From: Methylomonas rhizoryzae
Lineage (GTDB): Bacteria > Pseudomonadota > Gammaproteobacteria > Methylococcales > Methylomonadaceae
DNA length: 64,000 bases
Direction of reading: 5' to 3'
Assembly (NCBI RefSeq): GCF_008632455.1
Contig: NZ_CP043929.1
Coordinates: forward strand, 2,914,001-2,978,000
Below, piece by piece: positions 16,109-25,415 of this stretch (positions are counted from its first letter, which is position 1; each line of letters begins with the position of its first letter). Below the pieces are notes generated by a model. The model searched no databases. It worked only from the letters and a program-made list of their open reading frames with translations, and was not told where the DNA came from. A program made the position numbers and the translations under genes.

Positions 16109-19100
16109 GGTTGCTCAGCTCCTTGGGTTTTTTCGTCGTCAGTGGGATGGGGAGTTAATTTCAGCCAGCCCTCGCGCAGTTCCGGGGTGGCGGTAAACGG
16201 CGTGTACAAACCACCGGCGCTGATCGGTACGCTAGTCCAATCCTGGCCTTGTTTGTCTATCCACGACCAAGTGATGCCGGGCGCGTCCGACACCGGCAAG
16301 CCTATTGGCCGACTGGCGTCCGCCCGTTGATCGACCAGCACCGGCGCGCTCAACAGCATGGTTTCGATGTGCTGCAGCGCGGCGGCATACTGGTGCGGCG
16401 GAATCTGGATGGCTTTGACCGGCAAAATACCGCTGCTGGCATGCACCAGACCGCGCGGATCGATCAGCATGCCGACGGTTAGCGGCACGTCGTTTACCGA
16501 TTGATACAAAAAATCGCACTTAAGTGCGGAACCGGGCGCGGTCGCCGGATCGTAAACCGGAATCACGTAGGCGTTGTCTTGATAACCGCCCTGCTCGTCC
16601 TCCAGCCAGTACACGGTCAGGCCGTCGTTCAATTGATCTTGCTCGCCCAAGCGGATCGGGAATTTAACGGCGGTAAACTGGTCGTCGATCGGCCTGTGCT
16701 GAGTTAGGCTGGTGCGAAACTCGTTCCAGCCTTGATGGGTGGCCGACGGCCCTTGCAATTCCAGGCTCAAGCTGGCACGTACCAACGCTAAGGGCCGGCC
16801 CAGCAGCAAGGCGTCGGCGGTCTGTTCGGGTTCGATCAGCATTTGCGCGTTGACCAGATCGGTCAGCAACTGATCGAAAAAAGCCGGCGAAGCCGCCAGC
16901 AAAAAACCGATCAAGCGCCGCAAATGGGGGTTGCCGATTTGCTCTAGTTGCACGACGGCCGGCTGCAGGCCCGGCGCCGAACGCCAGCGCACGAAACGGC
17001 TGGCGTCGCGCTGCAGATAGCCTAGCGCCTTGCCCTCGGCGTCGTAGAAAAACAAGCTGCTATCCAAGGTATTCGCCAAGGCCCAGCCGCAAATCGGCGA
17101 GCTGTCCGGATGCGCATTCGTTTCCATTTGCCCGTCTTGCGCCGCCAGCCAGCGAAACTGCAGGCGGGCCGGCTGCACCAGTCGCGGCGGCAAAACGATG
17201 CTGGCGTAACGGTCGCGGGTTTTGGCCGGCATAGCATTGGCGCTGCCGCATTCCGTGCAATCAAAATCCTTGATCCGCCCGAAGGTACCGATCAAACGCA
17301 AGCGTTTAATTTTTAATTCGCCACTGCGGATGGGGCTGAAATCGTCGTAAGGCTGAGGCGCGCTGAAAATCTGATCGCCGACCGCCGCTCTAACCCGCGC
17401 CGCAAACCGGCGCTGATCTGCGAAACCGATGGGATCGTCTATCGGCAACTGCAGCGTTTGTTTGTGCATCAGCAACGCGTCGTTAAACCCGCTGAGCGAT
17501 TGCGCCAGACATAAAAATCGTTGCGCCTTCAGCTGGTCCATGGCATTGTGCAAGCGGTCGCGGGTGGCCTTAGTCAGCGCGGTGCGGCCGAGTTCGCCGC
17601 GGCGCTCGCGTTGGTCCAACTTGTCCAGATAATCTTTAAGCCGCTCCACATACAAATCGATAGCCTGGGGCGTTAACAGCGATGCGCCGCTATACAGATA
17701 AGCGCCTTGCGCCAGCGCCGGCTCGTCGATTTTAGGGGTCAGATCGGGTGCGTTGCGTTTCAGCGTGTAATTGCGCCTGATGAATTCAGGGGCATAATTT
17801 CTGCCGGAGGTTGTCAAATTACCCAGATGTTTGGACGGCGTCAGCTCCACTTCCCAATGCAGCATAAAGGGATGCCAGGGCTGCTCGCTCCAAATGACCG
17901 GTTTCAACTTGCCGCTGGCGTCTAGGTCTTGCGCCAGGCGTTCGACCACTTCGCCCAAAGTTTCCCGGCCGATGTCCAGGGTGTGGCAGATCAGTTTGTT
18001 ATCTTTATCCAACTCGGCGCTACGGGCATGCCAGTCTTCGGTATCCACCATTTCCCCGGTCAGCAGTACTACCGGCTCGGTCGGCCGCCAATAACGCGGG
18101 TCGGCAATCGGTTGCAACACGTAGTGCGATTGCGGATTGGTGTCGTGGTGTTCGGCCAGTTGCTGTATCAAACCCAGAACGGCCCGTTGTATACGAATCG
18201 CGATGGTGTGCGGTGCACCACTCGCTCTAACCGGCATCGCAGACTGGCTGTCGAACTCGAGCTGTCCGGTTTGCGCCAGTTTTTTTTCCAGCGCCGGCAA
18301 GGACTGGTGCTCGATGTAATAGCGGATTTGCGCGATGGGCGGATAATCGGCTTCGTCGTTCTCCGGCGGGTACACGCTCAGCATGTATTTGTACCAATCG
18401 GCATACAACTGCCGGCGCATCGCATCTATTTCGTCACATGCGGCGTTGTAAGCGCGCTGCAGAGTGTTTAACTCGGCCAAGCTACTGGCAACGTCCGGCC
18501 AGAGCGCTACCGGTTGCACCTCGTCGTTACCGGTAGCGGCGGACGCTGCCGATTGCGGCCTGACCGACCAATGGAAACCGGCATGCACACCTACAAAGCC
18601 GCCGGCATGGCGGGCTTCGGCAAACTTCGCAGCCAAATCCAGTTTGCGGTAATCCAACTGCGGCGCCAGCATCGCCGCTTCCAGCTGGTCTTCGATTTCG
18701 GCTTTAATCGCGTCGAACGGCCGTTGGTCCTGACTTTCTTCTCGCCCGAGTTCGGAGGCGATGAAGCAGGATAAGGCTTCGCTCAGCGTCGCGCCGAAAT
18801 TGACTTTAGGGTCCGCCAGCTGCGGGGTCCACACCGGCTCCTGCTCCTTGTCCGGTCTGAAATCCAGCTGACCGCAACAGGCCAGCAAGGCGTCGGCCGG
18901 CGGGTCGTTGCCGACCGTCCAATCCAGCTTGTCGCGCAGCACCTTGCTCATCAAATCCTTGCCGGTTTCGTCCTGCGAGCGCCCGGCTCTGGCCTGCTGC
19001 AGCAAGATTTGCAAGTAGTCGTGCCGGCCATCGTCGTACCAACCAATGACTTGATAATACAAGCCGTCAGGCATGCCGGCGGCGAAGCGCGGATCGTAAA

Positions 19101-19704
19101 ACCCGAACACGCTGTGGCAGTTGGGGTAAAACGCAGCGAAACTCGGCTCGCCGTAACCGACGGCGCTAGGGGGAGGATTCAGATAGTCGTTGCGGCTTCT
19201 GTCTTGCTGCAGCCATTGCTTGAGCGGTATCGCTCTGCCCATGCGGCGAAACGGTCGCTGCTGAGTTGCTTGCGCGTCTTGCTCACTCCAAAACGGGTAA
19301 GCGATGCTGCGATGCTTAGGGTCTTGCGATGAATCGTCCTCGGGGAACAGATAGTTGCTCTCCACGATCCACTGGCTTTCGATTTGCCTACGTCCACCGC
19401 GTTCGCGGCCTTGGGTAATCAGCCAGCGATCCGGCAACGCCGGAAATCCGCCGCCGTCGGCGCCTCGGGTCAATGCCGCCGGAAACGCCCAATGCAGGTG
19501 TATGCCTTTTTCCAGAAAAAAATGCCGGTCCTGGAAAGGTTGAGTCACGACGGCTTCGCTAAGCCAGGCAATCGAACTGTTGACGTCGCGCGTGCCGTCG
19601 AAATACGGCAAGCGGGAAAAATCGGCGCCCGGCTCGGCGACTCGGCGCCCTTGCTTGACGTAAAGCGCATCCAGGTGGATGGGGACTAGAACGACTGTTC
19701 TCAT
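16105..19704 (-). CDS. Uncharacterised 1199-aa protein, first gene of the giant-protein operon
   Basis: I recognise no named domain. The N-terminus (MRTVVLVPIHLDALYV) has no export signal. Conserved-looking blocks include LEKGIHLHWAFPAAL and FPALPDRWLITQGRER (about 60-100), SVFGFYDP (about 200-207), and a helical middle with paired Glu/Lys-rich segments. Near the C-terminus are QYAAALQHIETMLLSAPVLV, GITWSWID and LREGWLKL. The GIHLHWAxP/FPxxPxRW combination looks like a family signature of large unannotated proteins. ATG 19704 follows AAGGCGG; an in-frame start 81 nt upstream lacks support. It leads the operon and overlaps the next gene by 4 nt. Confidence 0.6.
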   Translation of the reverse strand: MRTVVLVPIHLDALYVKQGRRVAEPGADFSRLPYFDGTRDVNSSIAWLSEAVVTQPFQDRHFFLEKGIHLHWAFPAALTRGADGGGFPALPDRWLITQGRERGGRRQIESQWIVESNYLFPEDDSSQDPKHRSIAYPFWSEQDAQATQQRPFRRMGRAIPLKQWLQQDRSRNDYLNPPPSAVGYGEPSFAAFYPNCHSVFGFYDPRFAAGMPDGLYYQVIGWYDDGRHDYLQILLQQARAGRSQDETGKDLMSKVLRDKLDWTVGNDPPADALLACCGQLDFRPDKEQEPVWTPQLADPKVNFGATLSEALSCFIASELGREESQDQRPFDAIKAEIEDQLEAAMLAPQLDYRKLDLAAKFAEARHAGGFVGVHAGFHWSVRPQSAASAATGNDEVQPVALWPDVASSLAELNTLQRAYNAACDEIDAMRRQLYADWYKYMLSVYPPENDEADYPPIAQIRYYIEHQSLPALEKKLAQTGQLEFDSQSAMPVRASGAPHTIAIRIQRAVLGLIQQLAEHHDTNPQSHYVLQPIADPRYWRPTEPVVLLTGEMVDTEDWHARSAELDKDNKLICHTLDIGRETLGEVVERLAQDLDASGKLKPVIWSEQPWHPFMLHWEVELTPSKHLGNLTTSGRNYAPEFIRRNYTLKRNAPDLTPKIDEPALAQGAYLYSGASLLTPQAIDLYVERLKDYLDKLDQRERRGELGRTALTKATRDRLHNAMDQLKAQRFLCLAQSLSGFNDALLMHKQTLQLPIDDPIGFADQRRFAARVRAAVGDQIFSAPQPYDDFSPIRSGELKIKRLRLIGTFGRIKDFDCTECGSANAMPAKTRDRYASIVLPPRLVQPARLQFRWLAAQDGQMETNAHPDSSPICGWALANTLDSSLFFYDAEGKALGYLQRDASRFVRWRSAPGLQPAVVQLEQIGNPHLRRLIGFLLAASPAFFDQLLTDLVNAQMLIEPEQTADALLLGRPLALVRASLSLELQGPSATHQGWNEFRTSLTQHRPIDDQFTAVKFPIRLGEQDQLNDGLTVYWLEDEQGGYQDNAYVIPVYDPATAPGSALKCDFLYQSVNDVPLTVGMLIDPRGLVHASSGILPVKAIQIPPHQYAAALQHIETMLLSAPVLVDQRADASRPIGLPVSDAPGITWSWIDKQGQDWTSVPISAGGLYTPFTATPELREGWLKLTPHPTDDEKTQGAEQP

Positions 19705-20096
19705 TCGGAAAAGACCGCCTTGCAACACATTGCGCAGAAAACCCAAACCAAGGCCGGCTACCCGCTGTAGCCATCCGCCTCGCATGCAACGACACTATGG
19801 ACCAGCGCAACTAGCCTCCACGAACGGCGCTTGTTCCTCACTTTCCGGTGCAAACCTAAACGACTATCCGGTTCGCTTCCGCAACGGCATTCGCAGCCTC
19901 AAGCAAGTAGCAGGCCCGCAACCAGGAAAGTTTTGTCTAGCGCTTCACAGTCGGGATAAGCAGCACATATTTGGCCCCAGAAGGGTGCGCTTAGTCAATA
20001 GACAAAAACTTTACCGGGCTGTCTTTCCCTTGGTTCGGCACAAAGCGGCAAGGTTATAGTTTCCGGGCGATGCGCCCACTTTGTACCGGCCTGGCA
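19705..20096. other. Intergenic region upstream of the giant-protein operon
   Basis: About 390 bases between metZ and the 1199-aa gene, both on the minus strand. It should hold the operon promoter. I see no clear sigma-70 consensus, no gene and no strong repeat, only a 5-bp GGGCG/CGCCC hairpin near 20067-20079 close to the metZ stop. Confidence 0.4.
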
Positions 20097-21278
20097 TTAC
20101 AAACCGCGCAGCAAATCGGCTTTGATGTCGTCCAAATGTTCCAGTCCAACCGAAATTCTGACCAAACTATCTTTGATGCCGGCTTGCGCCCGAGCTTGTG
20201 CACTCAGGCGGCCGTGGGTGGTAGTCGCCGGATGGGTGATGGTGGTTTTGACGTCGCCTAAATTGGCGGTGATCGACAGCAGCTTGGTGGAATCGATCAG
20301 GCGCCAGGCGTGGCCTTGTCCGCCGGTTAGCTCGAAGCTGACCACGGCGCCGAAATGGCCTTGCTGCCGCTTCGCCAATGCGTGCTGAGGATGCGAGGCC
20401 AGCCCCGGATAGTGAACCTTGGCCACCGAGGGTTGCTGCTCCAACCATTTGGCGAGCTGAAAGGCGTTGTCGCAGTGGGCCTGCATCCTGAGCGCCAAGG
20501 TTTCCAGACCGGACAAGAATACCCAGGCGTGAAACGGGCTCATGGTCGCGCCGCCGGTACGCAGATAGGGGTAGATTTCTTTGTCGATCAGCTCGGCGCT
20601 GCCGATGACCGCACCGCCCACGCAGCGGCCGTGTCCGTCGATATATTTGGTCGTCGATTGCACGACCAAATCGGCCCCCAAGGTCAAAGGCTTCTGCAAG
20701 GCGGGGGTGCAAAATACGTTGTCCACGATCAACAAACAACCGTGGCAGTGCGCAATGTCGGCCAATGCTTGAATATCGGCGATTTCTATCAGCGGATTGG
20801 ACGGCGTTTCCAAAAATAAAAACCGGGTATTCGGTTTGATCGCCGCTTCCCAGGCAGACGGATCTGTCAAATCGACGAAATCGCTTTCGACGCCGAATTT
20901 GCCGAAATAATTTTGAAACAACAAAACCGTATTGCCGAATACCGACCGGGAGCACACCACATGATCGCCGGCTTTCAGCAAGGCCATGCCTACCGCCATG
21001 ATGGCCGCCATGCCCGAAGCGAACGCCACGCAGCGTTCGCCTTGCTCCAACGCCGCCAAACGCTCTTGAAAGGCCGATACCGTCGGATTGGTGAAGCGCG
21101 AATAGATATTGCCCGGCTGCTTGCCGGTGAAGCGCAGGGACGCTTGTTCGGCCGAGTCGAATACGTAACTGGAAGTAGCGAAGATGGGAATGCTGTGTTC
21201 GTCTTCCGTCGTGCGACGCTGACCGGCCCGAATTGCCTGTGTTTCCAGAGCGTAATCTTGCCATTCGAATTCTGTCAT
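20097..21278 (-). CDS. metZ: O-succinylhomoserine sulfhydrylase
   Basis: A 393-residue PLP enzyme of the Cys/Met metabolism family. It converts O-succinylhomoserine plus sulfide to homocysteine in the cytosol. The signature is clear: YSRFTNPTVSAFQERLAALE, FASGMAAIMA, FLETPSNPLIEIADI, VDNVFCTP, and the PLP-lysine motif VQSTTKYIDGHGR. KLLSITANLGDVKTTITHPA and VRISVGLEHLDDI close the fold. The length matches the family. It is the last gene of a tightly packed operon, 12 nt after purF, the same order as in pseudomonads. That context separates it from cystathionine gamma-synthase or the acetylhomoserine enzyme. Confidence 0.92.
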   Translation of the reverse strand: MTEFEWQDYALETQAIRAGQRRTTEDEHSIPIFATSSYVFDSAEQASLRFTGKQPGNIYSRFTNPTVSAFQERLAALEQGERCVAFASGMAAIMAVGMALLKAGDHVVCSRSVFGNTVLLFQNYFGKFGVESDFVDLTDPSAWEAAIKPNTRFLFLETPSNPLIEIADIQALADIAHCHGCLLIVDNVFCTPALQKPLTLGADLVVQSTTKYIDGHGRCVGGAVIGSAELIDKEIYPYLRTGGATMSPFHAWVFLSGLETLALRMQAHCDNAFQLAKWLEQQPSVAKVHYPGLASHPQHALAKRQQGHFGAVVSFELTGGQGHAWRLIDSTKLLSITANLGDVKTTITHPATTTHGRLSAQARAQAGIKDSLVRISVGLEHLDDIKADLLRGL

Positions 21279-21290
21279 CGTTTACCGCCG

Positions 21291-22790
21291 TTATTTTTGA
21301 GCAATCGTGTTGGAGCCGTTGCGCAGTTCCTGCGCGCCGTCGTTGCGTAACGCTTCAATGCGGGCCAAATAGTCGTCGTCGATGTCGCCGGTTACATATT
21401 CGCGGCTGAAACAAGAGGTATCGAATTGGCGTATGCCGGGATTGCCCTTGCCGACCGCATCGATCAAGTCCTCCAAATCCTGATAAATCAGTTTATCGGC
21501 GCCTATGGCTTTGCAAACCTCTAGTTCGCTACGGCCATGGGCAATCAATTCGCGCGCGGCCGGCATGTCGATGCCGTACACGTTAGGGTAGCGCACCGGC
21601 GGCGCCGCAGAGGCAAAATAGACTTTGCGCGCCCCGGCGTCGCGGGCCATTTGAATGATTTGTTCGGAGGTAGTGCCGCGGACCACCGAGTCGTCCACCA
21701 GCAATACGTTTTTGCCGGCAAACTCCAAGGAAATCGCATTGAGCTTTTGTTTGACCGACTTTTTACGCATTTTTTGTCCGGGCATAATGAAAGTACGGCC
21801 GATATAACGGTTTTTCATAAAACCTTCGCGAAATTTAACGCCTAGTTCGTGGGCGATTTGCAGCGCGGCGGTACGGCTGGTATCCGGTATCGGGATGACC
21901 ACGTCGATGTCGTGATTGGGCCAATCCTTAAGAATTTTTTTTGCCAGTTTTTTACCCATCCGCATCCTGGCCTTGTATACGGAAATATTGTCGATGATGG
22001 AATCCGGGCGGGCAAAATAGACGTATTCGAAAATGCAAGGGCTGTGGTTGGTTTTTTCCGCGCATTGTTTGACGTGCAGCTTGCCGTTAGCCTCGATGAA
22101 TACCGCTTCGCCGGGCGAAATATCGCGCAGCAAGCGAAAATCCAGCACGTCCAGCGCCACGCTTTCGGACGCTATCATGTAGTCCGAACCGCCCTCCTCG
22201 TTTTTGCGCTCGCCGAATATGATGGGCCGAATGCCGTGCGGGTCGCGAAAACCCAGTACGCCGAAGCCGGCGATCATCACCACCACTGCATAGGCACCGC
22301 GGCAACGTTTATGCACCATGGTCACCGCTTTGAATACGTCTTCCACGGTCAAGGTCAGACGGCCGGTTTGCTGTAATTCGTGGGCAAACACGTTCAACAG
22401 CACTTCCGAATCCGAATCGGTGTTGATGTGCCGCTGGTCGTCGACGAACACCTGAATCTTTAACTCTTCGGTATTGGTCAGATTTCCGTTATGCGCCAGC
22501 GTCAAGCCGAACGGAGAATTGACGTAAAAAGGCTGCGCTTCTTCGGAACTGGTGCAACCGGCGGTCGGATAACGCACATGAGCGATGCCCATATTACCCT
22601 TGAGCTTGAGCATCTCCTTGGCGGAAAACACGTCGCGCGCCAAGCCGTTCTCCTTGCGCAAATGCAGGCGCGAGCCGTCGCAAGTCGCGATGCCGGCGGC
22701 GTCCTGCCCCCTATGTTGCAAGACGGTGAGCGCGTCGTACAGCTCTTGGTTTACGTTTTGGTTGGATACTATTGCGGCGATACCACACAT
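21291..22790 (-). CDS. purF: Amidophosphoribosyltransferase
   Basis: 499 residues. The protein starts MCGIAAIV, so removal of Met exposes the N-terminal nucleophile Cys of the glutaminase domain; this fixes the start at 22790. An alternative upstream start would bury that Cys. GIAHVRYPTAG and LAHNGNLTN belong to the Ntn-hydrolase half. VVIPIPDTS and the PRPP loop VLLVDDSVVRGTTSEQI belong to the phosphoribosyltransferase half. It makes 5-phosphoribosylamine from PRPP and glutamine, the first step of purine synthesis. It lies between cvpA and metZ with short gaps. Confidence 0.95.
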   Translation of the reverse strand: MCGIAAIVSNQNVNQELYDALTVLQHRGQDAAGIATCDGSRLHLRKENGLARDVFSAKEMLKLKGNMGIAHVRYPTAGCTSSEEAQPFYVNSPFGLTLAHNGNLTNTEELKIQVFVDDQRHINTDSDSEVLLNVFAHELQQTGRLTLTVEDVFKAVTMVHKRCRGAYAVVVMIAGFGVLGFRDPHGIRPIIFGERKNEEGGSDYMIASESVALDVLDFRLLRDISPGEAVFIEANGKLHVKQCAEKTNHSPCIFEYVYFARPDSIIDNISVYKARMRMGKKLAKKILKDWPNHDIDVVIPIPDTSRTAALQIAHELGVKFREGFMKNRYIGRTFIMPGQKMRKKSVKQKLNAISLEFAGKNVLLVDDSVVRGTTSEQIIQMARDAGARKVYFASAAPPVRYPNVYGIDMPAARELIAHGRSELEVCKAIGADKLIYQDLEDLIDAVGKGNPGIRQFDTSCFSREYVTGDIDDDYLARIEALRNDGAQELRNGSNTIAQK

Positions 22791-22812
22791 ACTATTTGGA
22801 GCTGTCAGCAAG

Positions 22813-23367
22813 TTAGTGAAAATGTATATATCCCGCCAAATCCGGCGGAATATGGCCTTTTAGCCATAGGGCAAGCGCTTGGAACGGCGGTATCAACAGC
22901 GAACGCTGCCACCAAGGATCTTCGGGCAACGGCGTAGTTCCGGCCAGCATCACCGTCAGCGCGACCAATACCGAGCCTCTCAGTATCCCGAACATCATGC
23001 CTATCAAACGATCGGTGCCGCTCAATCCGGTTTTCTCGATCAACTGTCCCAAGATGTAGCTGATCACCCCACCCAGCAGCAAGGTCATGAAAAACAACAA
23101 GGCAAATGCCCCGGCTATACGCGCCGACGGATAGCTGATGGTATTTTCCAACAGCACGGCGAACGTTCTGCTGTAATGCACCCCAACGCCGACCGCCGCC
23201 ATCCAGGTAAACAGCGCAAACGCCTCTTTGATAAAACCGCGGATCAAGCCGATCACGGCCGAAACCGATATCAAACCGGCGATCAGATAATCCACCCAAA
23301 TCATCTGTTCGAACATAGCCAGCTGCGGCATGACTCCCCCCGTAAGCGACACCGCAGGAACTACCAT
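22813..23367 (-). CDS. cvpA: CvpA family inner-membrane protein
   Basis: 184 residues with four hydrophobic segments: WVDYLIAGLISVSAVIGLIR, FALFTWMAAVGVGVHY, IAGAFALLFFMTLLLGGVIS and ILRGSVLVALTVMLAG. SGTDRLIGMMFGILRG is the CvpA signature. The family is linked to colicin V production and envelope stress and commonly sits directly before purF, as here. The start is uncertain. ATG 23367 lies 6 nt after the dedD stop; internal ATGs at 23331 and 23304 are possible, the last giving the usual compact N-terminus. Confidence 0.9.
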   Translation of the reverse strand: MVVPAVSLTGGVMPQLAMFEQMIWVDYLIAGLISVSAVIGLIRGFIKEAFALFTWMAAVGVGVHYSRTFAVLLENTISYPSARIAGAFALLFFMTLLLGGVISYILGQLIEKTGLSGTDRLIGMMFGILRGSVLVALTVMLAGTTPLPEDPWWQRSLLIPPFQALALWLKGHIPPDLAGYIHFH

Positions 23368-23373
23368 GCACGC

Positions 23374-24132
23374 CTATTCTTCGCCGGAAACGAAGCTGTT
23401 GACGTTGATGCGACTTAGCTTGGCTTTCACTTCCTGCGCCTTGGCCTTATCCAGCATCGGACCTATCCGCACTTTATAAACAGTGCCCTTCTCGCCGGCA
23501 ACTTCTTTGAGCGTAGCGGCAAAACCTTGCTGTTTTAATTTATCTTGTAAGGCCAGCGCGTTGGTTTTCTGGCCAAACGTTCCGGCATTCAAATACCAGC
23601 GCACCGCAGCATTTTCGACTTGAACCGGCGCCGGTTTGGCAATCGGCTCCGCAATCGCCGGTTTAGCCGGCTTGGCATTTTCTGTTGCCGGCGGCAATTT
23701 AGCCGGTTTGACCGCTTCCGGTTGCGGGCGAGGGGCCACATCGTCGTCCTCGGACGGTTCCACCCAGCGCGGCGCGGGTTCGCCGCTCGGCTTTTGCGGC
23801 GGTGCCGGTTTGGTATCGTTCGCGGTAATCTGCGGCCTTGGCGCGAATCCTTCTTCAGCGTCCTCTTCGGACTCGTTATCAGATACCGGTGGCTTGGGCT
23901 CGGTTACGGACGCTTCAGGAGCCGGCGGGGTTTGCACCACGTCCTCCACCTTTTCGGGCAACGGCATGATTTCCACATCCTGCGCTTTGCCCGGCAATTC
24001 CGGCATTTTCAATTCGTTGACGATTTTGCCCGATTCGTCGACCGGATCGTCGAACAACATCGGCACGAATATGGCCGCCAACGCGGTAATGACCGCCGCG
24101 CCTATCAATCTTTGCTTTAGCTCTTGATCCAT
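23374..24132 (-). CDS. dedD: SPOR-domain cell-division protein (DedD-like)
   Basis: 252 residues. MDQELKQRLIGAAVITALAA gives a short cytoplasmic tail and one membrane helix. Residues of about 45-170 are a Pro/Glu/Lys-rich periplasmic linker, and the C-terminus is a SPOR domain (YLNAGTFGQKTNALALQDKL, VYKVRIGPMLDKAKAQEV). SPOR domains bind denuded glycan strands at the division septum. The gene is in the conserved folC-dedD-cvpA-purF order. ATG 24132 was preferred over a GTG three codons upstream, since AGAGG lies 8 nt before it. Confidence 0.88.
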   Translation of the reverse strand: MDQELKQRLIGAAVITALAAIFVPMLFDDPVDESGKIVNELKMPELPGKAQDVEIMPLPEKVEDVVQTPPAPEASVTEPKPPVSDNESEEDAEEGFAPRPQITANDTKPAPPQKPSGEPAPRWVEPSEDDDVAPRPQPEAVKPAKLPPATENAKPAKPAIAEPIAKPAPVQVENAAVRWYLNAGTFGQKTNALALQDKLKQQGFAATLKEVAGEKGTVYKVRIGPMLDKAKAQEVKAKLSRINVNSFVSGEE

Positions 24133-24137
24133 GGTCC

Positions 24138-25409
24138 TCACCTCTGATCAAACTGAGACAAATATTCCGATACGAGAAAAAAAGATCCGAAAATCAGAAC
24201 CAGCTCGCCGGGTTTCGCGGCTTGCCGGGCCGCAACAAAGGCCGCGCTCGCATCCGCGAAGCCACGATTTATCGCGCCGATTCCTGCTTCGTTCAATAAA
24301 CTGGCAATCGACTCTACGCTTGCCGCGCGCGGATTGCGCAAAGGCGCCAGATACCATTCGACTATCCGGTCGCGCATCATCGCAACGACGCCGGCAATAT
24401 CCTTGTCTTTCATCATTGCGAACACGGCGCGCACCGCTACGCCGGCGAAATGAGCCGACAAATGTTCGAGCAGCGTGCTCACCGCTTGCGGATTGTGCCC
24501 CACGTCCAAAAGGACCGGCACCTCGCCCTGAATCAGCTGAAAACGCCCTTCCAGCCGAGCCGTTTGCAATCCTGACACCATCGCGGCCGCATCTACCGGC
24601 AAACGCGCTTGCAAACTATGTACGGCTTGCAGCACCGCCGCCGCATTTCTAAATTGATGTTCGCCTTGCAAAGCCGGCAAAGGCAAGCCGGCGAGCGTCT
24701 GATTGTCCGTCCACCAGTCCCATCCAGCCGCTGTTTTGAGGTAACCGAACGCGCGACCGATTTGCGCAATCCTTGCCTGTTTTTCTTGGGCTACCTTCAG
24801 TAAGGAATCGGGAACGTTGGCGTCGCCGATAATGGCAGGGGTATCGGCACGAAAGATGCCGGCTTTTTCACGGCCTATGGCTTCCAAGGTGTCCCCCAGC
24901 CAATCGACGTGGTCGATGGCTATCGTCGTAACCAAAGCCGCATCCGGATCTACGATATTGACCGCGTCCAGACGCCCGCCTAAACCCACTTCCAAAATCC
25001 GGACGTCGACCCGTTCACGGTCGAAAATTTCCAATGCCGCCAGCGTGCCGAATTCGAAATAGCTGAGGCTGGTATCGCCGCGCGCTGCGTCTATCCGCTC
25101 GAACGCCTCGCATATCTCGGCGTCACCCGCTTCCCGACCATCGATGCGGATGCGCTCGTTGTAGCGCAATATATGCGGCGACGTATATGCGCCGACTTTA
25201 TAGCCTTGCGCCAAGTAAATGGCTTGCAAGAACGCTACACAGGAGCCTTTGCCGTTGGTTCCGGCTACCGTTATCGTGGGGATGTCGGGTTGCGCCGGCC
25301 TTAGGCTGGCATAAACCCCGGCAACCCGTTCCAACCCCAGATCGATTTGCCGAGGATGCGATTGTTCCTGCCAAAGCAGCCAATCCTGCAGAGCGGCGAA
25401 ACGCGCCAT
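24138..25409 (-). CDS. folC: Bifunctional dihydrofolate/folylpolyglutamate synthase
   Basis: 423 residues of the Mur-ligase superfamily. ITVAGTNGKGSCVAFLQAI is the P-loop. SPHILRYNERIRIDG is the folate-loop region, LEVGLGGRLDAVN the central metal/ATP region, TTIAIDHVDWLG follows, and LLDVGHNPQAV is the C-terminal glutamate-ligase motif. It adds glutamate to dihydropteroate and later polyglutamate tails in the cytosol. The stop lies 5 nt before dedD and the start 6 nt after accD, the order seen in many Gammaproteobacteria. Length and motifs are complete. Confidence 0.94.
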   Translation of the reverse strand: MARFAALQDWLLWQEQSHPRQIDLGLERVAGVYASLRPAQPDIPTITVAGTNGKGSCVAFLQAIYLAQGYKVGAYTSPHILRYNERIRIDGREAGDAEICEAFERIDAARGDTSLSYFEFGTLAALEIFDRERVDVRILEVGLGGRLDAVNIVDPDAALVTTIAIDHVDWLGDTLEAIGREKAGIFRADTPAIIGDANVPDSLLKVAQEKQARIAQIGRAFGYLKTAAGWDWWTDNQTLAGLPLPALQGEHQFRNAAAVLQAVHSLQARLPVDAAAMVSGLQTARLEGRFQLIQGEVPVLLDVGHNPQAVSTLLEHLSAHFAGVAVRAVFAMMKDKDIAGVVAMMRDRIVEWYLAPLRNPRAASVESIASLLNEAGIGAINRGFADASAAFVAARQAAKPGELVLIFGSFFLVSEYLSQFDQR

Positions 25410-25415
25410 TGCGGC

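Noticed and set aside
5680..19704. Contractile injection system or prophage tail
   Set aside because: No sheath, tube, baseplate, spike, portal or terminase proteins are present. Only the LamG/VGIG motif recalls fibres.
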